Shown piece after piece: positions 1 through 8,212 of a stretch of 64,000 bases of DNA (its first letter is position 1; each line of letters begins with the position of its first letter). Origin of the DNA: Dyadobacter koreensis (lineage in GTDB: Bacteria; Bacteroidota; Bacteroidia; Cytophagales; Spirosomataceae); contig NZ_FNXY01000001.1 of NCBI RefSeq assembly GCF_900108855.1, forward strand, positions 248,001 to 312,000, read 5' to 3'. Position numbers and translations under genes: made by a program. The notes beneath the pieces were generated by a model. That model was not told where the DNA came from and searched no databases. It saw only the letters and a program-made list of their open reading frames with translations.

Positions 1-151
1 CCATCTGAGACTAAGGCAGAACTACCGTACCGGATATTTTTGCTTATGAACCAATACAAGCAGTATAATCCCGAAAATTAACGCTTAACTTAAATACCAT
101 TCCATCACAAGGATGTAATAAATTCATTTCATTTAAATTAATCAAACAGTT

Positions 152-445
152 ATGGTAAAATTGGCAATTCTGGCAAGGCTCGAAGCTAAGCCAGGTAAAG
201 AGCAAGACGTCGCGGACTTTCTCAAAGGTGCCTTACCTTTGGCGATGGAGGAAGCAGGTACCATCAACTGGTTTGCCCTGCAAATAGGCCCTTCCACATT
301 CGGAATTTTCGATACGTTCGAAACTCAGGAAGGCAGAGCGGCACATTTAGGAGGCGAGATTGCCAAAGCATTGATGGCAAATGCGCCGGACCTGCTTGCA
401 GCTGATCCGGTCCTTGAAATGGTCGAATTACTGGCAGTCAAGTAA
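152..445 (+). CDS. ABM-fold (antibiotic biosynthesis monooxygenase-like) small protein
   Basis: A 97-residue cytoplasmic protein with no signal peptide. The sequence has the form of a single ABM ferredoxin-like domain: an opening strand (VKLAILARLEAKPGKEQ), a helix carrying the FLKGALPLAMEE stretch, a central NWFALQIGPSTFGIFDTFE strand pair and a closing LEMVELLAVK strand. Family members usually act as homodimers on quinones or polyketide-like substrates without metal or cofactor, but many have no known substrate, so the reaction is not assigned. The gene stands alone. A secreted VOC protein follows 99 bases later on the same strand, and both folds are common in small-molecule oxidation or detoxification, which is only a weak hint. 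The start is the only ATG that gives the full domain. Confidence 0.85.
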   Translation: MVKLAILARLEAKPGKEQDVADFLKGALPLAMEEAGTINWFALQIGPSTFGIFDTFETQEGRAAHLGGEIAKALMANAPDLLAADPVLEMVELLAVK

Positions 446-544
446 AACATTGAGTACTACCCTTCATAATAATTGTGTTTAGGCTCTTCATAGAAGATCT
501 AGATGCGGCAGTGATCCTATTTTTAAAATAAATAATTTATAAGC

Positions 545-1057
545 ATGTCCACTCTCAAGAATCTGTTAATCCTTGCTACATTCCTCTTTGGCGGTTTCGT
601 TCACGCACAATCCAATTTCACAAGTAAATCCATCGGAGTCGGCGTCGTGGTAGCAGACATGCAACGCTCGTTGGATTTCTATATAAAAGGGATCGGCATG
701 GTCAAAACCGGTAATTTCACAATAAATGCAGAATTTGGTAAGCGAGGCGGTTTAACAGGTGGTGAAGCTGTCGATGTAAACATTCTTAAACTCGAGAACA
801 GCCCCGAAAGCACCGATTGGAAACTGATGAGTTTTGGCAAAAAGGCAGGTCATTCAAAGCCAAAATTTATTCAGGACGATACTGGCATGCAGTATATCAC
901 CATTCAGGTCAAATCCTTACAGCCCGTCATCGACAGGCTAAAGGAGCAAAACGTGACTTTCCTGGGCAACACACCAACGCCTCTGACAAAAGATTCACAC
1001 TTCGTACTGGTCCAGGATCCGGATGGAACTTTTGTGGAACTGATCGGGCCAATGTAA
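545..1057 (+). CDS. Secreted VOC (glyoxalase/dioxygenase-fold) protein
   Basis: A 170-residue protein with a clear signal peptide (MSTLKNLLILATFLFGGFVHAQ, cleaved after the Ala-Gln region), so it acts in the periplasm or outside the cell. The remainder is one vicinal-oxygen-chelate domain. The N-terminal half has the VVVADMQRSLDFYIKGIGM pattern, and the C-terminal half ends in the typical FVLVQDPDGTFVELIGP strand. The final Glu of FVELIGP is the usual metal-ligand position in this fold. VOC proteins range from glyoxalases and ring-cleaving dioxygenases to metal-free binding proteins, so substrate and reaction are open. An exported VOC protein is less usual than a cytoplasmic one. It follows the ABM-like gene and may share its transcript, although the 99-base gap does not prove this. 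Confidence 0.85.
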   Translation: MSTLKNLLILATFLFGGFVHAQSNFTSKSIGVGVVVADMQRSLDFYIKGIGMVKTGNFTINAEFGKRGGLTGGEAVDVNILKLENSPESTDWKLMSFGKKAGHSKPKFIQDDTGMQYITIQVKSLQPVIDRLKEQNVTFLGNTPTPLTKDSHFVLVQDPDGTFVELIGPM

Positions 1058-1109
1058 TAGAGAAGTTTTTTCGCCCTTAAACTACGCAAGGATTAAGCCT
1101 GAAACCGTC

Positions 1110-1304
1110 ATGTTCGAATATGAAGAGCATGGCGAAAACAGGTGCAATATGGAGGAACACAAATATGATTTCATTAATGTGTTTTTCCAACAGGCTTCAA
1201 GACTGGCCAAAATTGGAAGTTGGGAAATTGATGCAGTAAATGACAAACTTTATTGCACGTTATACAAAATGACGCTTTCCGCTCCGGCAGCAACCTCTAT
1301 ATAG
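1110..1304 (+). pseudogene. Remnant of a PAS-domain sensor protein
   Basis: A 64-codon reading frame whose middle part (FFQQASRLAKIGSWEID) matches the characteristic first helix and strand of the PAS domains found at the front of Bacteroidota sensor kinases. The match fades after about residue 45, and the frame stops at 1304. No histidine kinase or DNA-binding part follows before the converging AraC gene at 1513. The next 200 bases contain only short frames. This is best read as the stump of a PAS sensor, truncated and frameshifted. A small genuine PAS-like protein is possible but unlikely, because a complete PAS fold needs about 100 residues. Confidence 0.4.
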
Positions 1305-1512
1305 AATAGGTGCGAAAGAGTAGACCAATACATCAAGCCAAGGGTATTCCGAACGTGTCAATTGTTTTTAACAAACTAACAATCAAGCTGAGAGCCGCAA
1401 CTCAAAAACTGGACGATCCCAAAAGCAGCAACGGAGGTACTGCATAAGTTTTACCTCACCTATCGCGATGAGTTGTTACAGTTGTCACTAACAAATTTAT
1501 AGCCTGCTTTTC

Positions 1513-2436
1513 TTAATTAAAGCTTGTTCTGAATTCCAGGGGGGAATAATTTGTTTTTGATTTGAATAGCTTACTAAAAGACTGCGGATGCTCAAAACCG
1601 AGCTGGTAGGCGATTTCCCCGATCGTTAGATCGCTGAATGTCAACACTTCCTTTGCCTTTTCGATAAGCTTATTGTGAATGTGCTGCTGCGTATTCTGGC
1701 CGGTCAGTGCGCGGAGCATGTCGCCCAGGTAGCGGGGCGAAACGTGTAGTTCGCCCGAAAGGTACTGGACGCTCGGAAGCCCGTTCTGCAGGGCGGTTTC
1801 GTCGTCGAAATAATTGTTCAGCAATTGGTCCAGCTTTTCCAGCAGTGCATTATTGATCGGGTTGCGGGTGATAAACTGGCGTTTGTAAAACCGCTGACTG
1901 TAATTCAGCATCAGCTCCAATTGCGAAATCAGCACGTCCTGGCTCAGCTCGTCGATCGCTGTTTCGAGCTCGTCGCCAATGTTTCTGGCAATGCCCTCGA
2001 TGATCAACTTTTCTTTGTCCGACAAATGCAGCGACTCGGTTACCGAGTAAGAGAAAAAGCCATACTGTTTGATTTTGGCATCCAATGGATAGTTTCGCAG
2101 AAAATCAGGGTGGACCAGCAAGGTAAATCCCCGAGTCGACTCAGCCACCTGAACACCCGTTAGCGGCTGGCCCGGCGAGGAAAAAAACAATCCCCCTACC
2201 TGAAAATCGTAGGTTGTTTGCCCATACTTCATCCTGCAGCCCGCCGATTCGTTGTAGGTGATGTTATAAAAATCCATGGCAAAAGTATCGGCCAGCATTT
2301 CAGCAGTGATCTGCACCTTATCGAGATCAAGCAAGCTGATCAAAGGGTGCAATGGTTGCGGCAGGCCAAATGCATGCTGCATTTCGGTAATAGAGTGGTA
2401 CACGCGCGGTTTAAGATGTTCCCTTTTCATAATCAC
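1513..2436 (-). CDS. AraC-family transcriptional regulator
   Basis: A 307-residue cytoplasmic regulator. The N-terminal ~180 residues form a cupin-like effector region, including a GLFFSSPGQPLTG-type turn. The C-terminal ~100 residues carry the two AraC helix-turn-helix units: VQYLSGELHVSPRYLGDML in the first, then IGEIAYQLGFEHPQSFSKLF, the usual family signature, in the second. It likely controls the SDR gene immediately upstream on the same strand, an arrangement common for AraC/oxidoreductase pairs in Bacteroidota. Translation may begin at 2436 or at a second ATG two codons later (2430). A perfect 14-bp hairpin ends only six bases before the first start codon, so expression probably depends on read-through from the SDR transcript or on a promoter inside the SDR gene. 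The effector is unknown. Confidence 0.93.
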   Translation of the reverse strand: MIMKREHLKPRVYHSITEMQHAFGLPQPLHPLISLLDLDKVQITAEMLADTFAMDFYNITYNESAGCRMKYGQTTYDFQVGGLFFSSPGQPLTGVQVAESTRGFTLLVHPDFLRNYPLDAKIKQYGFFSYSVTESLHLSDKEKLIIEGIARNIGDELETAIDELSQDVLISQLELMLNYSQRFYKRQFITRNPINNALLEKLDQLLNNYFDDETALQNGLPSVQYLSGELHVSPRYLGDMLRALTGQNTQQHIHNKLIEKAKEVLTFSDLTIGEIAYQLGFEHPQSFSKLFKSKTNYSPLEFRTSFN

Positions 2437-2441
2437 ATAAT

Positions 2442-2482
2442 GGTCTGCCGGCGCAAATCGTTCCAGCCTGCGCCGGCAGACC
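2442..2482 (-). terminator. Perfect 14-bp GC-rich hairpin between SDR and AraC genes
   Basis: The arms 2442-2455 and 2469-2482 are perfectly complementary (GGTCTGCCGGCGCA with its reverse complement) around a 13-base loop. On the minus strand the hairpin begins 10 bases after the SDR stop codon and ends 6 bases before the AraC start. There is no T tract on that strand, but the other hairpins after genes in this window also lack a strong one. It may be a terminator, an attenuator that lowers AraC expression, or both. Confidence 0.7.
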
Positions 2483-2491
2483 GTTTGATTT

Positions 2492-3292
2492 TTAAACAGC
2501 GGCTAATAATTGTTTGATCCCGTCGCGAAAAGCTTCGTCGCCCTTAGCCAGGCGCAGCGCATACCATTCTTTGGCATCGTCACCACAGACGTATCTTAAT
2601 GTGTTGGTACCATCGGTAGCAGCGCCGTAAACCACTTCGGCAATTTGCTGGGAAGTCGTCGCGGCTTTGTCAGGTGCCAGCATCGCCGTGAATTTGCTGG
2701 TCAATGCTTCATAAGCCGGATGCGTGGCAAACACCGACTTCGCACCAATTTCCGTGGCCACCAATCCGGGTTCAATGGTCTTAATACCAATTCCAAACTC
2801 ATTCAGCTCATAAGACAAGCTTTCTGCCCAGCCTTCGAGTGCAAATTTACTGGCATCGTACATCGAGCTTACCGGGAAAGCCATTAGCCCTGCCGACGAG
2901 CCGGTGGTGATAAAAAGCCCGGCTTTTCGCTTACGGAAATACGGAATGAAGGCCTGCGTCACCCGCACGACACCGAAAAAATTTGTTTCCATTTGCTGTA
3001 CCAGCTGCTCGTCGGTCATCGCTTCCAATGCACCGAACAGTCCATAACCGGCATTGTTAAATACCACATCAATATCACCCAAAGCCAGCGCCTGCTGTGT
3101 GGTGTCGCGGATCTGCGAAAGGTTGGTCACGTCCAGGGGCAGCACGGTTACATTATCCAGCGCATTAAGTTCTGTTTCATTTTCAGGCTTGCGCATGGTC
3201 GCGATCACCTTCCAGCCTTTGGCCGCAAACAATTTGGCCGTAGCCCTTCCGATACCTGTTGAAGCACCGGTAATAAAAATCGTCTTTGTCAT
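2492..3292 (-). CDS. Classical short-chain dehydrogenase/reductase
   Basis: A 266-residue cytoplasmic SDR of the classical type. The nucleotide-binding TGASTGIG motif is at residues 8-15, NNAG at 79-82, the catalytic Ser at 132-133 (TTGSSAG) and the catalytic Tyr145/Lys149 in the YDASK motif. Arg34 in ATMRKPEN, just after the second strand, suggests NADP(H) preference. The C-terminal region has the PGLVATEIGAKS segment that closes over substrate. The overall sequence resembles the broad group annotated as SDR family oxidoreductase next to AraC regulators, and the substrate cannot be inferred. It is followed 55 bases downstream by the AraC gene on the same strand, with a strong hairpin between them. 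Confidence 0.92.
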   Translation of the reverse strand: MTKTIFITGASTGIGRATAKLFAAKGWKVIATMRKPENETELNALDNVTVLPLDVTNLSQIRDTTQQALALGDIDVVFNNAGYGLFGALEAMTDEQLVQQMETNFFGVVRVTQAFIPYFRKRKAGLFITTGSSAGLMAFPVSSMYDASKFALEGWAESLSYELNEFGIGIKTIEPGLVATEIGAKSVFATHPAYEALTSKFTAMLAPDKAATTSQQIAEVVYGAATDGTNTLRYVCGDDAKEWYALRLAKGDEAFRDGIKQLLAAV

Positions 3293-3696
3293 TTGTCTTA
3301 CTTATTATTTTCTGGAGACAAATTTATGCTGCGCGCGGCCGGCTCTTGTAGCGAATATGGAGATTATTGTAGCCAAAATGGTAGCGGTATACTTTAAGTC
3401 TAGCTAGCCAGTGCCAGCTCTTTTTGCATATCTTCACCAATGCCATCCTAAGCGGCTCAGGCTGAAATCAAGTTATCAATCATGGCCTAAAGTATTCAAA
3501 GAATATTCAAAAAAACTCGTTCGTCAGACATTCTTAAAATGACCAACTTCTGTAGTAAATCTCAGAAAAACCACCGATTGTGGAGCACTTTTAACTCAGT
3601 CTATTAACACGTATCTGTTACCTGCAGCTGTCTTGCTTGATAACCAACAGATAAACTCATTTCAGTTCACCTGTTGGTTCAATAATTCTTTTTGTA
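3293..3696. other. Intergenic region, no gene seen
   Basis: This 404-base stretch separates the divergently or tandemly read SDR and VOC genes, both on the minus strand. Apart from the hairpin at 3642-3679, which serves the VOC gene, no coding pattern, repeat or RNA gene was recognised. The part next to 3292 should hold the SDR promoter, but no convincing match to the TTG/TAnnTTTG consensus was found. Confidence 0.5.
3642..3679 (-). terminator. Hairpin after the VOC gene
   Basis: A perfect 9-bp inverted repeat (AACCAACAG at 3642-3650 pairing with CTGTTGGTT at 3671-3679) with a 20-base loop. It begins 17 bases after the stop codon of the minus-strand VOC gene. No poly-T follows on that strand. 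The position after a stop codon makes a role in ending or stabilising the transcript likely. Confidence 0.5.
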
Positions 3697-4107
3697 TTAA
3701 CTAGCTCTATTTTTAGCTTCCACAGTTACTGGCGTAAAAAAATTCACAAGATTTCCATCCGGGTCACGGAACAACATTGAGCGATTTCCCCAAGGCATTG
3801 TAGTTGGAGTTTGAATGAGATCATTTCCCAGGTGCTCTCTTAGCTTACCAAATTCTGCATCAACATCTTCTACCCGAAACTCAAGTATTATCGAGCGATT
3901 CGTTTTTGGAGCAGCCAAATGAGCTCCTCCAAAAAGTTGTAAAGTCCGGGTACTTCCGAGCGCTAATACAATCGATGGGGTGCGTAATTCTGCAAAATCC
4001 TCGGTATACTGCGTAATCGGCAAACCTGTAATTTTTTCATAAAACTGAATTAGAGTACTAATGTCTGATGTGATAATCCGAATGGAGGCGAAGTTCATAT
4101 AATTCAT
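3697..4107 (-). CDS. Cytoplasmic VOC-domain protein
   Basis: A 136-residue protein made of one VOC domain with no signal peptide. The first module has FASIRIITSDISTLIQFYEK, the typical strand-helix opening. The second ends with SMLFRDPDGNLVNFFTP, where the usual metal-binding Glu is replaced by Asn (LVNFF). This suggests a metal-free binding or altered catalytic role. The closest general type is the glyoxalase/bleomycin-resistance-like family of single-domain proteins that bind small ligands. Translation may start at the first ATG or at the fourth codon (also ATG). It stands alone and is followed by a hairpin 17 bases after its stop. Confidence 0.85.
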   Translation of the reverse strand: MNYMNFASIRIITSDISTLIQFYEKITGLPITQYTEDFAELRTPSIVLALGSTRTLQLFGGAHLAAPKTNRSIILEFRVEDVDAEFGKLREHLGNDLIQTPTTMPWGNRSMLFRDPDGNLVNFFTPVTVEAKNRAS

Positions 4108-4482
4108 ATTGTTTGTAATCTCCCAAAAATAGCCTCCGGTATTGACAACAGTATGTCAGTAGAGATGAAGCATTTTAAAATTCTATGTACATTTGGTTAA
4201 CGAATAAAACTTGGTGGACCATCCAGTTAATCCGCAGTCAAAAGTATCTCATAGGTGATTATTTGTCAGAGAAACCTGATTTTCTGAAATAGTAATTCTC
4301 TAATCAACCACAGTTTTCGCGTACATTGATTTTTAGTTATTAACCTGTAAATTCTAATTTTTCTTAGGAAGCAGTATTGGGAGGGTGAGCAATGAAAATA
4401 GCTCCCTGAAAAAAGTCCCTTCCTGTCGATCATAAAATCAGCAACGCTTTACACTCTGTACATCAAAACAAAAAAGTTAAAA
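4108..4482. other. Intergenic region between divergent VOC and RidA-like genes
   Basis: This 375-base AT-rich stretch lies between two divergent genes, so it should hold promoters for both. No convincing promoter pair, repeat or coding remnant was recognised. A short GGGAG/CTCCC pairing near 4379-4406 was too weak to call. Confidence 0.5.
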
Positions 4483-4917
4483 ATGAAAATTATTCTATCC
4501 CTACTTTTTGCTTGTATAACTTTTACATGTCATGCACAAAATAATTTTATTAAAAAGGAAAAATGGCATTGGAACAATGCTTCGAAACAAGATACAAGCG
4601 CTGGATATGTCCAGGTTATTAAAGTAGACAACATTTTGTACATTTCCGGTGCGGTGAGCAAAGAAGTGACACCAGAAGGAATACGACAAGTTTATCAAGC
4701 CTTGGAAAAATCGCTAAAAAGCTTTGGAGCGACTTTTCAAAATGTTGTAAAGGAAAATTTATATACGACGGACATTGAAACAATGAAAAAATACAACTCA
4801 GTTAGGAAGGTGTTTTATAATGGAGATTTCCCAGCGGCGACTTGGGTTCAAATATCAAGACTTTACATGAGTGAATCAAAACTGGAAGTAGAGTTAACTG
4901 CACATTTGCCAAAATAA
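4483..4917 (+). CDS. Exported RidA-like (YjgF/Rid family) protein lacking the catalytic Arg
   Basis: A 144-residue protein with a signal peptide (MKIILSLLFACITFTCHAQ) followed by one Rid domain. The fold signature is visible: ILYISGAVSKE in the middle, VYQALEKSLKSFGATFQNVVKENLY, and a C-terminal FPAATWVQISRL with VELTAHL at the end. True RidA enamine/imine deaminases carry Arg in the FPAR motif (Arg105 in the E. coli protein). Here the position is Ala (FPAAT, residues 116-120), so this protein should not hydrolyse 2-aminoacrylate and belongs with the Rid-like groups of unknown function. Export is unusual for a family that normally acts in the cytoplasm. No partner gene adjoins it. Confidence 0.85.
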   Translation: MKIILSLLFACITFTCHAQNNFIKKEKWHWNNASKQDTSAGYVQVIKVDNILYISGAVSKEVTPEGIRQVYQALEKSLKSFGATFQNVVKENLYTTDIETMKKYNSVRKVFYNGDFPAATWVQISRLYMSESKLEVELTAHLPK

Positions 4918-5611
4918 AACCTCTGTTCCGATGATAGATCACTGAAAACTTTGAAATCATCTTCTTCATTTCTCTCGCTAGTTCTCAATCAACCGTGTGG
5001 GCTCATGATCCTATTCTACGCAAACGGTTCACATGCCGACCGATTTGCGCGAGACGGCTATAAATTGTCAGAAAATATACCGACCAATTTTTAAAAGCAA
5101 ACAAAGCGATTTTTTATCAAACCAAAGCCTCCTAGCGGCTGGATTCCAGAAGATAATTTTCAAGCCATCTGTAATTTTCAAGTATTGTCTGCTGCTTAGT
5201 TTCTCAGGCGGAAATTTCGAAAGCATTGATCATCCGATACCGTGGCAAATTGAGCATTAACAGATATTTGTCCGGTATTCTTATATAATTATTTGCCTGG
5301 TATTTAGACTCGTCGTTTCAAACCCAAACGGCTTAACCTGAATTTCTGAAATGAGCAAATCATAGACTCCGCATTCAATATTGACTTCCCTTTGACGGCC
5401 CAGAGCATAATTCACCAAATAAAATAGGCGTCACAATGCCTGGCAGAATCTAACAGGGGCGACCCGATAGCAAAGAGCTCGCAATATGAGTGGGGTCATA
5501 ATTCTTTATGATCCTGCTCATCGCAAACGTCTTCAGCTTTTGCGAGGTTTGCGTAACAAACCTAGCTAGTAAATTCGTCTATGTCGGGTTTCTCGATTAA
5601 AAATTCAGCCG
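4918..5611. other. Intergenic region, no convincing gene
   Basis: A 694-base gap. One reading frame (5033-5260, 75 codons) is open, but its translation shows no domain, signal peptide or membrane segment and its codon pattern looks random. A loose GATGAT/ATCATC inverted repeat within the first 50 bases after the RidA-like gene may help end its transcript. Nothing else was seen. Confidence 0.45.
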
Positions 5612-6505
5612 ATGCAAAAGATTCTAGTTCCTTTTGATTTTTCACCAGCTTCAAAAAGAGCCTACAAATTTTCACTCGAAATAGCATCAGCGGTTGGTGC
5701 AGAAGTATCCGTTCTGCATATCAAAAAGCCCATTTCGCTTTATTTAAAAATACTGAATCGATATCTGGATTTTGCAAACGATATATCAGCCAGGATGCAA
5801 GCTTCGCTGGCCCCACAAAACAGATTTGAGAATTTCAGTAAGCATATCGAAAAGAAAAATGTCCCGGTAAGTTTTCTTACAAAATTTGGCAAGCTGGACA
5901 AAGCCCTGCCTATGGAAGTGATCGTGCAGAATGCAGATCTTGTGGTAATGGGCACACGCGGTGCTAATGGATTAAAAGAACTTCTGCTGGGTTCCAACAC
6001 TGAGAAAATCGTCAGGACTGCGCCGGTACCCGTATTGGTGGTTCATGAATACACAGCCCTAAGCAAAATAAAACACATCGTGTTTCCAACGAATCTTGAG
6101 TTGATTAATAAAAACCTGCTGGAAAAATTAAAAGAGCTGCAGCTTATTTTTAATGCTAAACTACATATACTTTATGTAAAAACACCTGCGGAGCCGGAAA
6201 GTGAGAAGCAGATCAGAAAGCGGCTCCTGGCTTTCGTGGATATTTACGAAATAGAAAATTTCACAATCCATATCCGGTCGGCAGTTGGCGAGACAAACGC
6301 AATTCTGAGCTTTAGTTCCGGGCTTGATGATTCGATGATCGCGATGGGTACCCGGGCACTCACGGGCCTTAACCATCTAATATTGGGCAGCATTACAGAA
6401 GATGTAGCCAACCATGCCGCAAATAATGTATGGACTTATGCGCTCCACGGCCAAACTGAGACACTTCCAGCTTTACATGCAAACCGATCCAACAATAGCC
6501 CCTGA
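5612..6505 (+). CDS. Tandem-domain universal stress protein
   Basis: A 297-residue cytoplasmic protein built of two UspA domains. The first begins with ILVPFDFSPASKRAYKFSLE and ends with VVMGTRGANGLKELLLGSN and PVLVVH, the ATP-binding GxGx9GS-type region of the family. The second (about residues 150-280) begins with KIKHIVFPTNLELINKNLL and has MIAMGTRALTGLNHLILGSIT. The ATP-loop glycines are best kept in the first domain; in the second the motif reads GTRALTGLNHLILGS. Proteins of this size are common in Bacteroidota and respond to energy limitation and stress, often through adenine-nucleotide binding. It is a single-gene unit with long gaps on both sides. Confidence 0.93.
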   Translation: MQKILVPFDFSPASKRAYKFSLEIASAVGAEVSVLHIKKPISLYLKILNRYLDFANDISARMQASLAPQNRFENFSKHIEKKNVPVSFLTKFGKLDKALPMEVIVQNADLVVMGTRGANGLKELLLGSNTEKIVRTAPVPVLVVHEYTALSKIKHIVFPTNLELINKNLLEKLKELQLIFNAKLHILYVKTPAEPESEKQIRKRLLAFVDIYEIENFTIHIRSAVGETNAILSFSSGLDDSMIAMGTRALTGLNHLILGSITEDVANHAANNVWTYALHGQTETLPALHANRSNNSP

Positions 6506-6947
6506 ATTTAAAAGGACTATTCTGACTATGCAGCCGTTCGGAAAGAGTCTTGTGTGACGAATTAATTTTTAAAACCGCGGAAAAGGTTGTCAGAAAGAAA
6601 TCAAGATAATAATTCAGCATGAGGATCTCAGATTAAATCTTTAAATGGGCCATTGTATCTATTGATAGCCGAAATCTAATCCGGGAGGCTCATTTCAACT
6701 TTTCAGAATGTAAGGCTTGCTCTTTGTTCACATATTAAGGATTACAGAAAGACCTGCACAGCTGAACAGTTTTACGAGCAGACAGGGTGACGAAAAATTT
6801 TAACGATCATAAATTAATCCTGGGCTATCGAAGATGCGATGCTCTTCCTATGACCTTTTAAACAAAGCATCTTGGACTTTTAAGCAAAACCGCTGAAAAT
6901 GAAACCGCCTAATTTTGTCCTATCAGAATTAAACAACATTCAAAATC
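6506..6947. other. Intergenic region, no gene seen
   Basis: This 442-base stretch lies between the universal stress protein gene and the SDR gene. No reading frame with a recognisable fold, no strong inverted repeat and no convincing promoter motif was found. Confidence 0.5.
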
Positions 6948-7946
6948 ATGGAACAAAATAATTATGGGGGAGCCTTGCAGCATCCGGTAGGCTCAGGATT
7001 TAATGCAACATCTACTGCGACGGATGTTATCAGAGGCATCGATCTTCATGGACGAACAGCTATTGTAACCGGTGGAAGTACTGGAATTGGATTGGAGACA
7101 ACCAAAGTATTTGCAGCGGCAGGGGCAACGGTCATCGTACCTGCACGAGATATTTCAAAAGCTAAAGAAAATCTAAAATCCATTCCCAATGTAGAGCTGG
7201 AGAATATTGATTTGATGAACCCTGGTTCAATCGATGCCTTTGCCAGAAAATTTCTCGCATCAGGAAGAGCCTTGGATCTGCTTGTAAATAACGCAGGTAT
7301 TATGTGGGTGCCACTTAGACGTGACGCCCGAGGCATCGAATCGCAATTAGCAACCAATTATCTGGCGCAGTTCCAATTGACAGCCAGACTTTGGCCCTCA
7401 CTAAAAAAATCCAATGCAGCCAGGGTCATCAATGTTTCCTCCCAAGGACATCAATTTGCCAATTTCGATTTTGATGATCCCAATTTTTTGAATCGTCCCT
7501 ACGAAACCCTCCAAGCCTACGGCCAATCGAAGACTGCCTGCAATTTATTTACCCTGGAATTTGACAAGCGGGCAAGCCCATTCAATGTGCGCGCCTTCAG
7601 CCTACATCCCGGATCGATTGGCGGAACAGAACTTGCAAGGGAAGCACCTATGGAATTGTTTAAAAAGATGGGTTTTTGTGATGCGGAAGGTAAACTGTTT
7701 CCTCACGTTGCAGCTTCGCTTAAAACGATACCTCAGGGAAGTGCCACAACAGTTTGGTGCGCTACTAGCCCTTTACTTTCCAAACTAGGCGGCGTATACT
7801 GTGAAGATTGTGAAATTGCTGAGCTGGAAGCATCAGATTCACAAACTTCAAAAGGAGTAAAAAATTACTGCCTACAGAAGGACAACGCCGATAAGTTGTG
7901 GACAGTAAGCGAGCAGATGACTGCGCTGTCATTTAACCCCGACTGA
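6948..7946 (+). CDS. SDR oxidoreductase of the retinol-dehydrogenase-like type
   Basis: A 332-residue cytoplasmic short-chain dehydrogenase. After a ~30-residue N-terminal extension come TGGSTGIG (residues 41-48), NNAG (114-117), the catalytic Ser in VSSQGH (164-165) and Tyr191/Lys195 in YGQSK. The spacing, the SSQGH motif and the SKTACNLF helix match the retinol-dehydrogenase/WW-domain oxidoreductase-like SDR subgroup, which in bacteria acts on many small alcohols, aldehydes and ketones. The C-terminal region has a cysteine-bearing VYCEDCEIAE segment usual for that subgroup. An AraC regulator starts 266 bases downstream on the same strand and is a plausible controller. The first ATG gives the full extension; a later start is unlikely because no other Met precedes the binding motif. 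Confidence 0.9.
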   Translation: MEQNNYGGALQHPVGSGFNATSTATDVIRGIDLHGRTAIVTGGSTGIGLETTKVFAAAGATVIVPARDISKAKENLKSIPNVELENIDLMNPGSIDAFARKFLASGRALDLLVNNAGIMWVPLRRDARGIESQLATNYLAQFQLTARLWPSLKKSNAARVINVSSQGHQFANFDFDDPNFLNRPYETLQAYGQSKTACNLFTLEFDKRASPFNVRAFSLHPGSIGGTELAREAPMELFKKMGFCDAEGKLFPHVAASLKTIPQGSATTVWCATSPLLSKLGGVYCEDCEIAELEASDSQTSKGVKNYCLQKDNADKLWTVSEQMTALSFNPD

Positions 7947-8212
7947 TCAAATTGTGTTTGCAGCAAAATAAGCACGACTAATAAGTCGTCCATTATAAGC
8001 TCAAAAGGGCATGTTTACCCTTCGCCGGTCATGTCAACATTATTAATTAAACGAAAACAGCTCGCTCGGAGACCAGCCATTGAAGCTGGTTTGTTGAGAA
8101 GAACTTTTATATCTTAGTAATGCGGCTCTAAGCAGATATCTGTAAAAGTTCTTATTTTTTTCTGCTTATTAAGGCAGATTGTTACACATCGAAATTTCTT
8201 CAAATTTTCAAA

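Noticed and set aside
5033..5260. 75-codon plus-strand frame
   Set aside because: No recognisable feature and random-looking codon use in a long gap.
7974..7989. Short inverted repeat after the second SDR gene
   Set aside because: Only six paired bases with a four-base loop; too weak for a terminator call.
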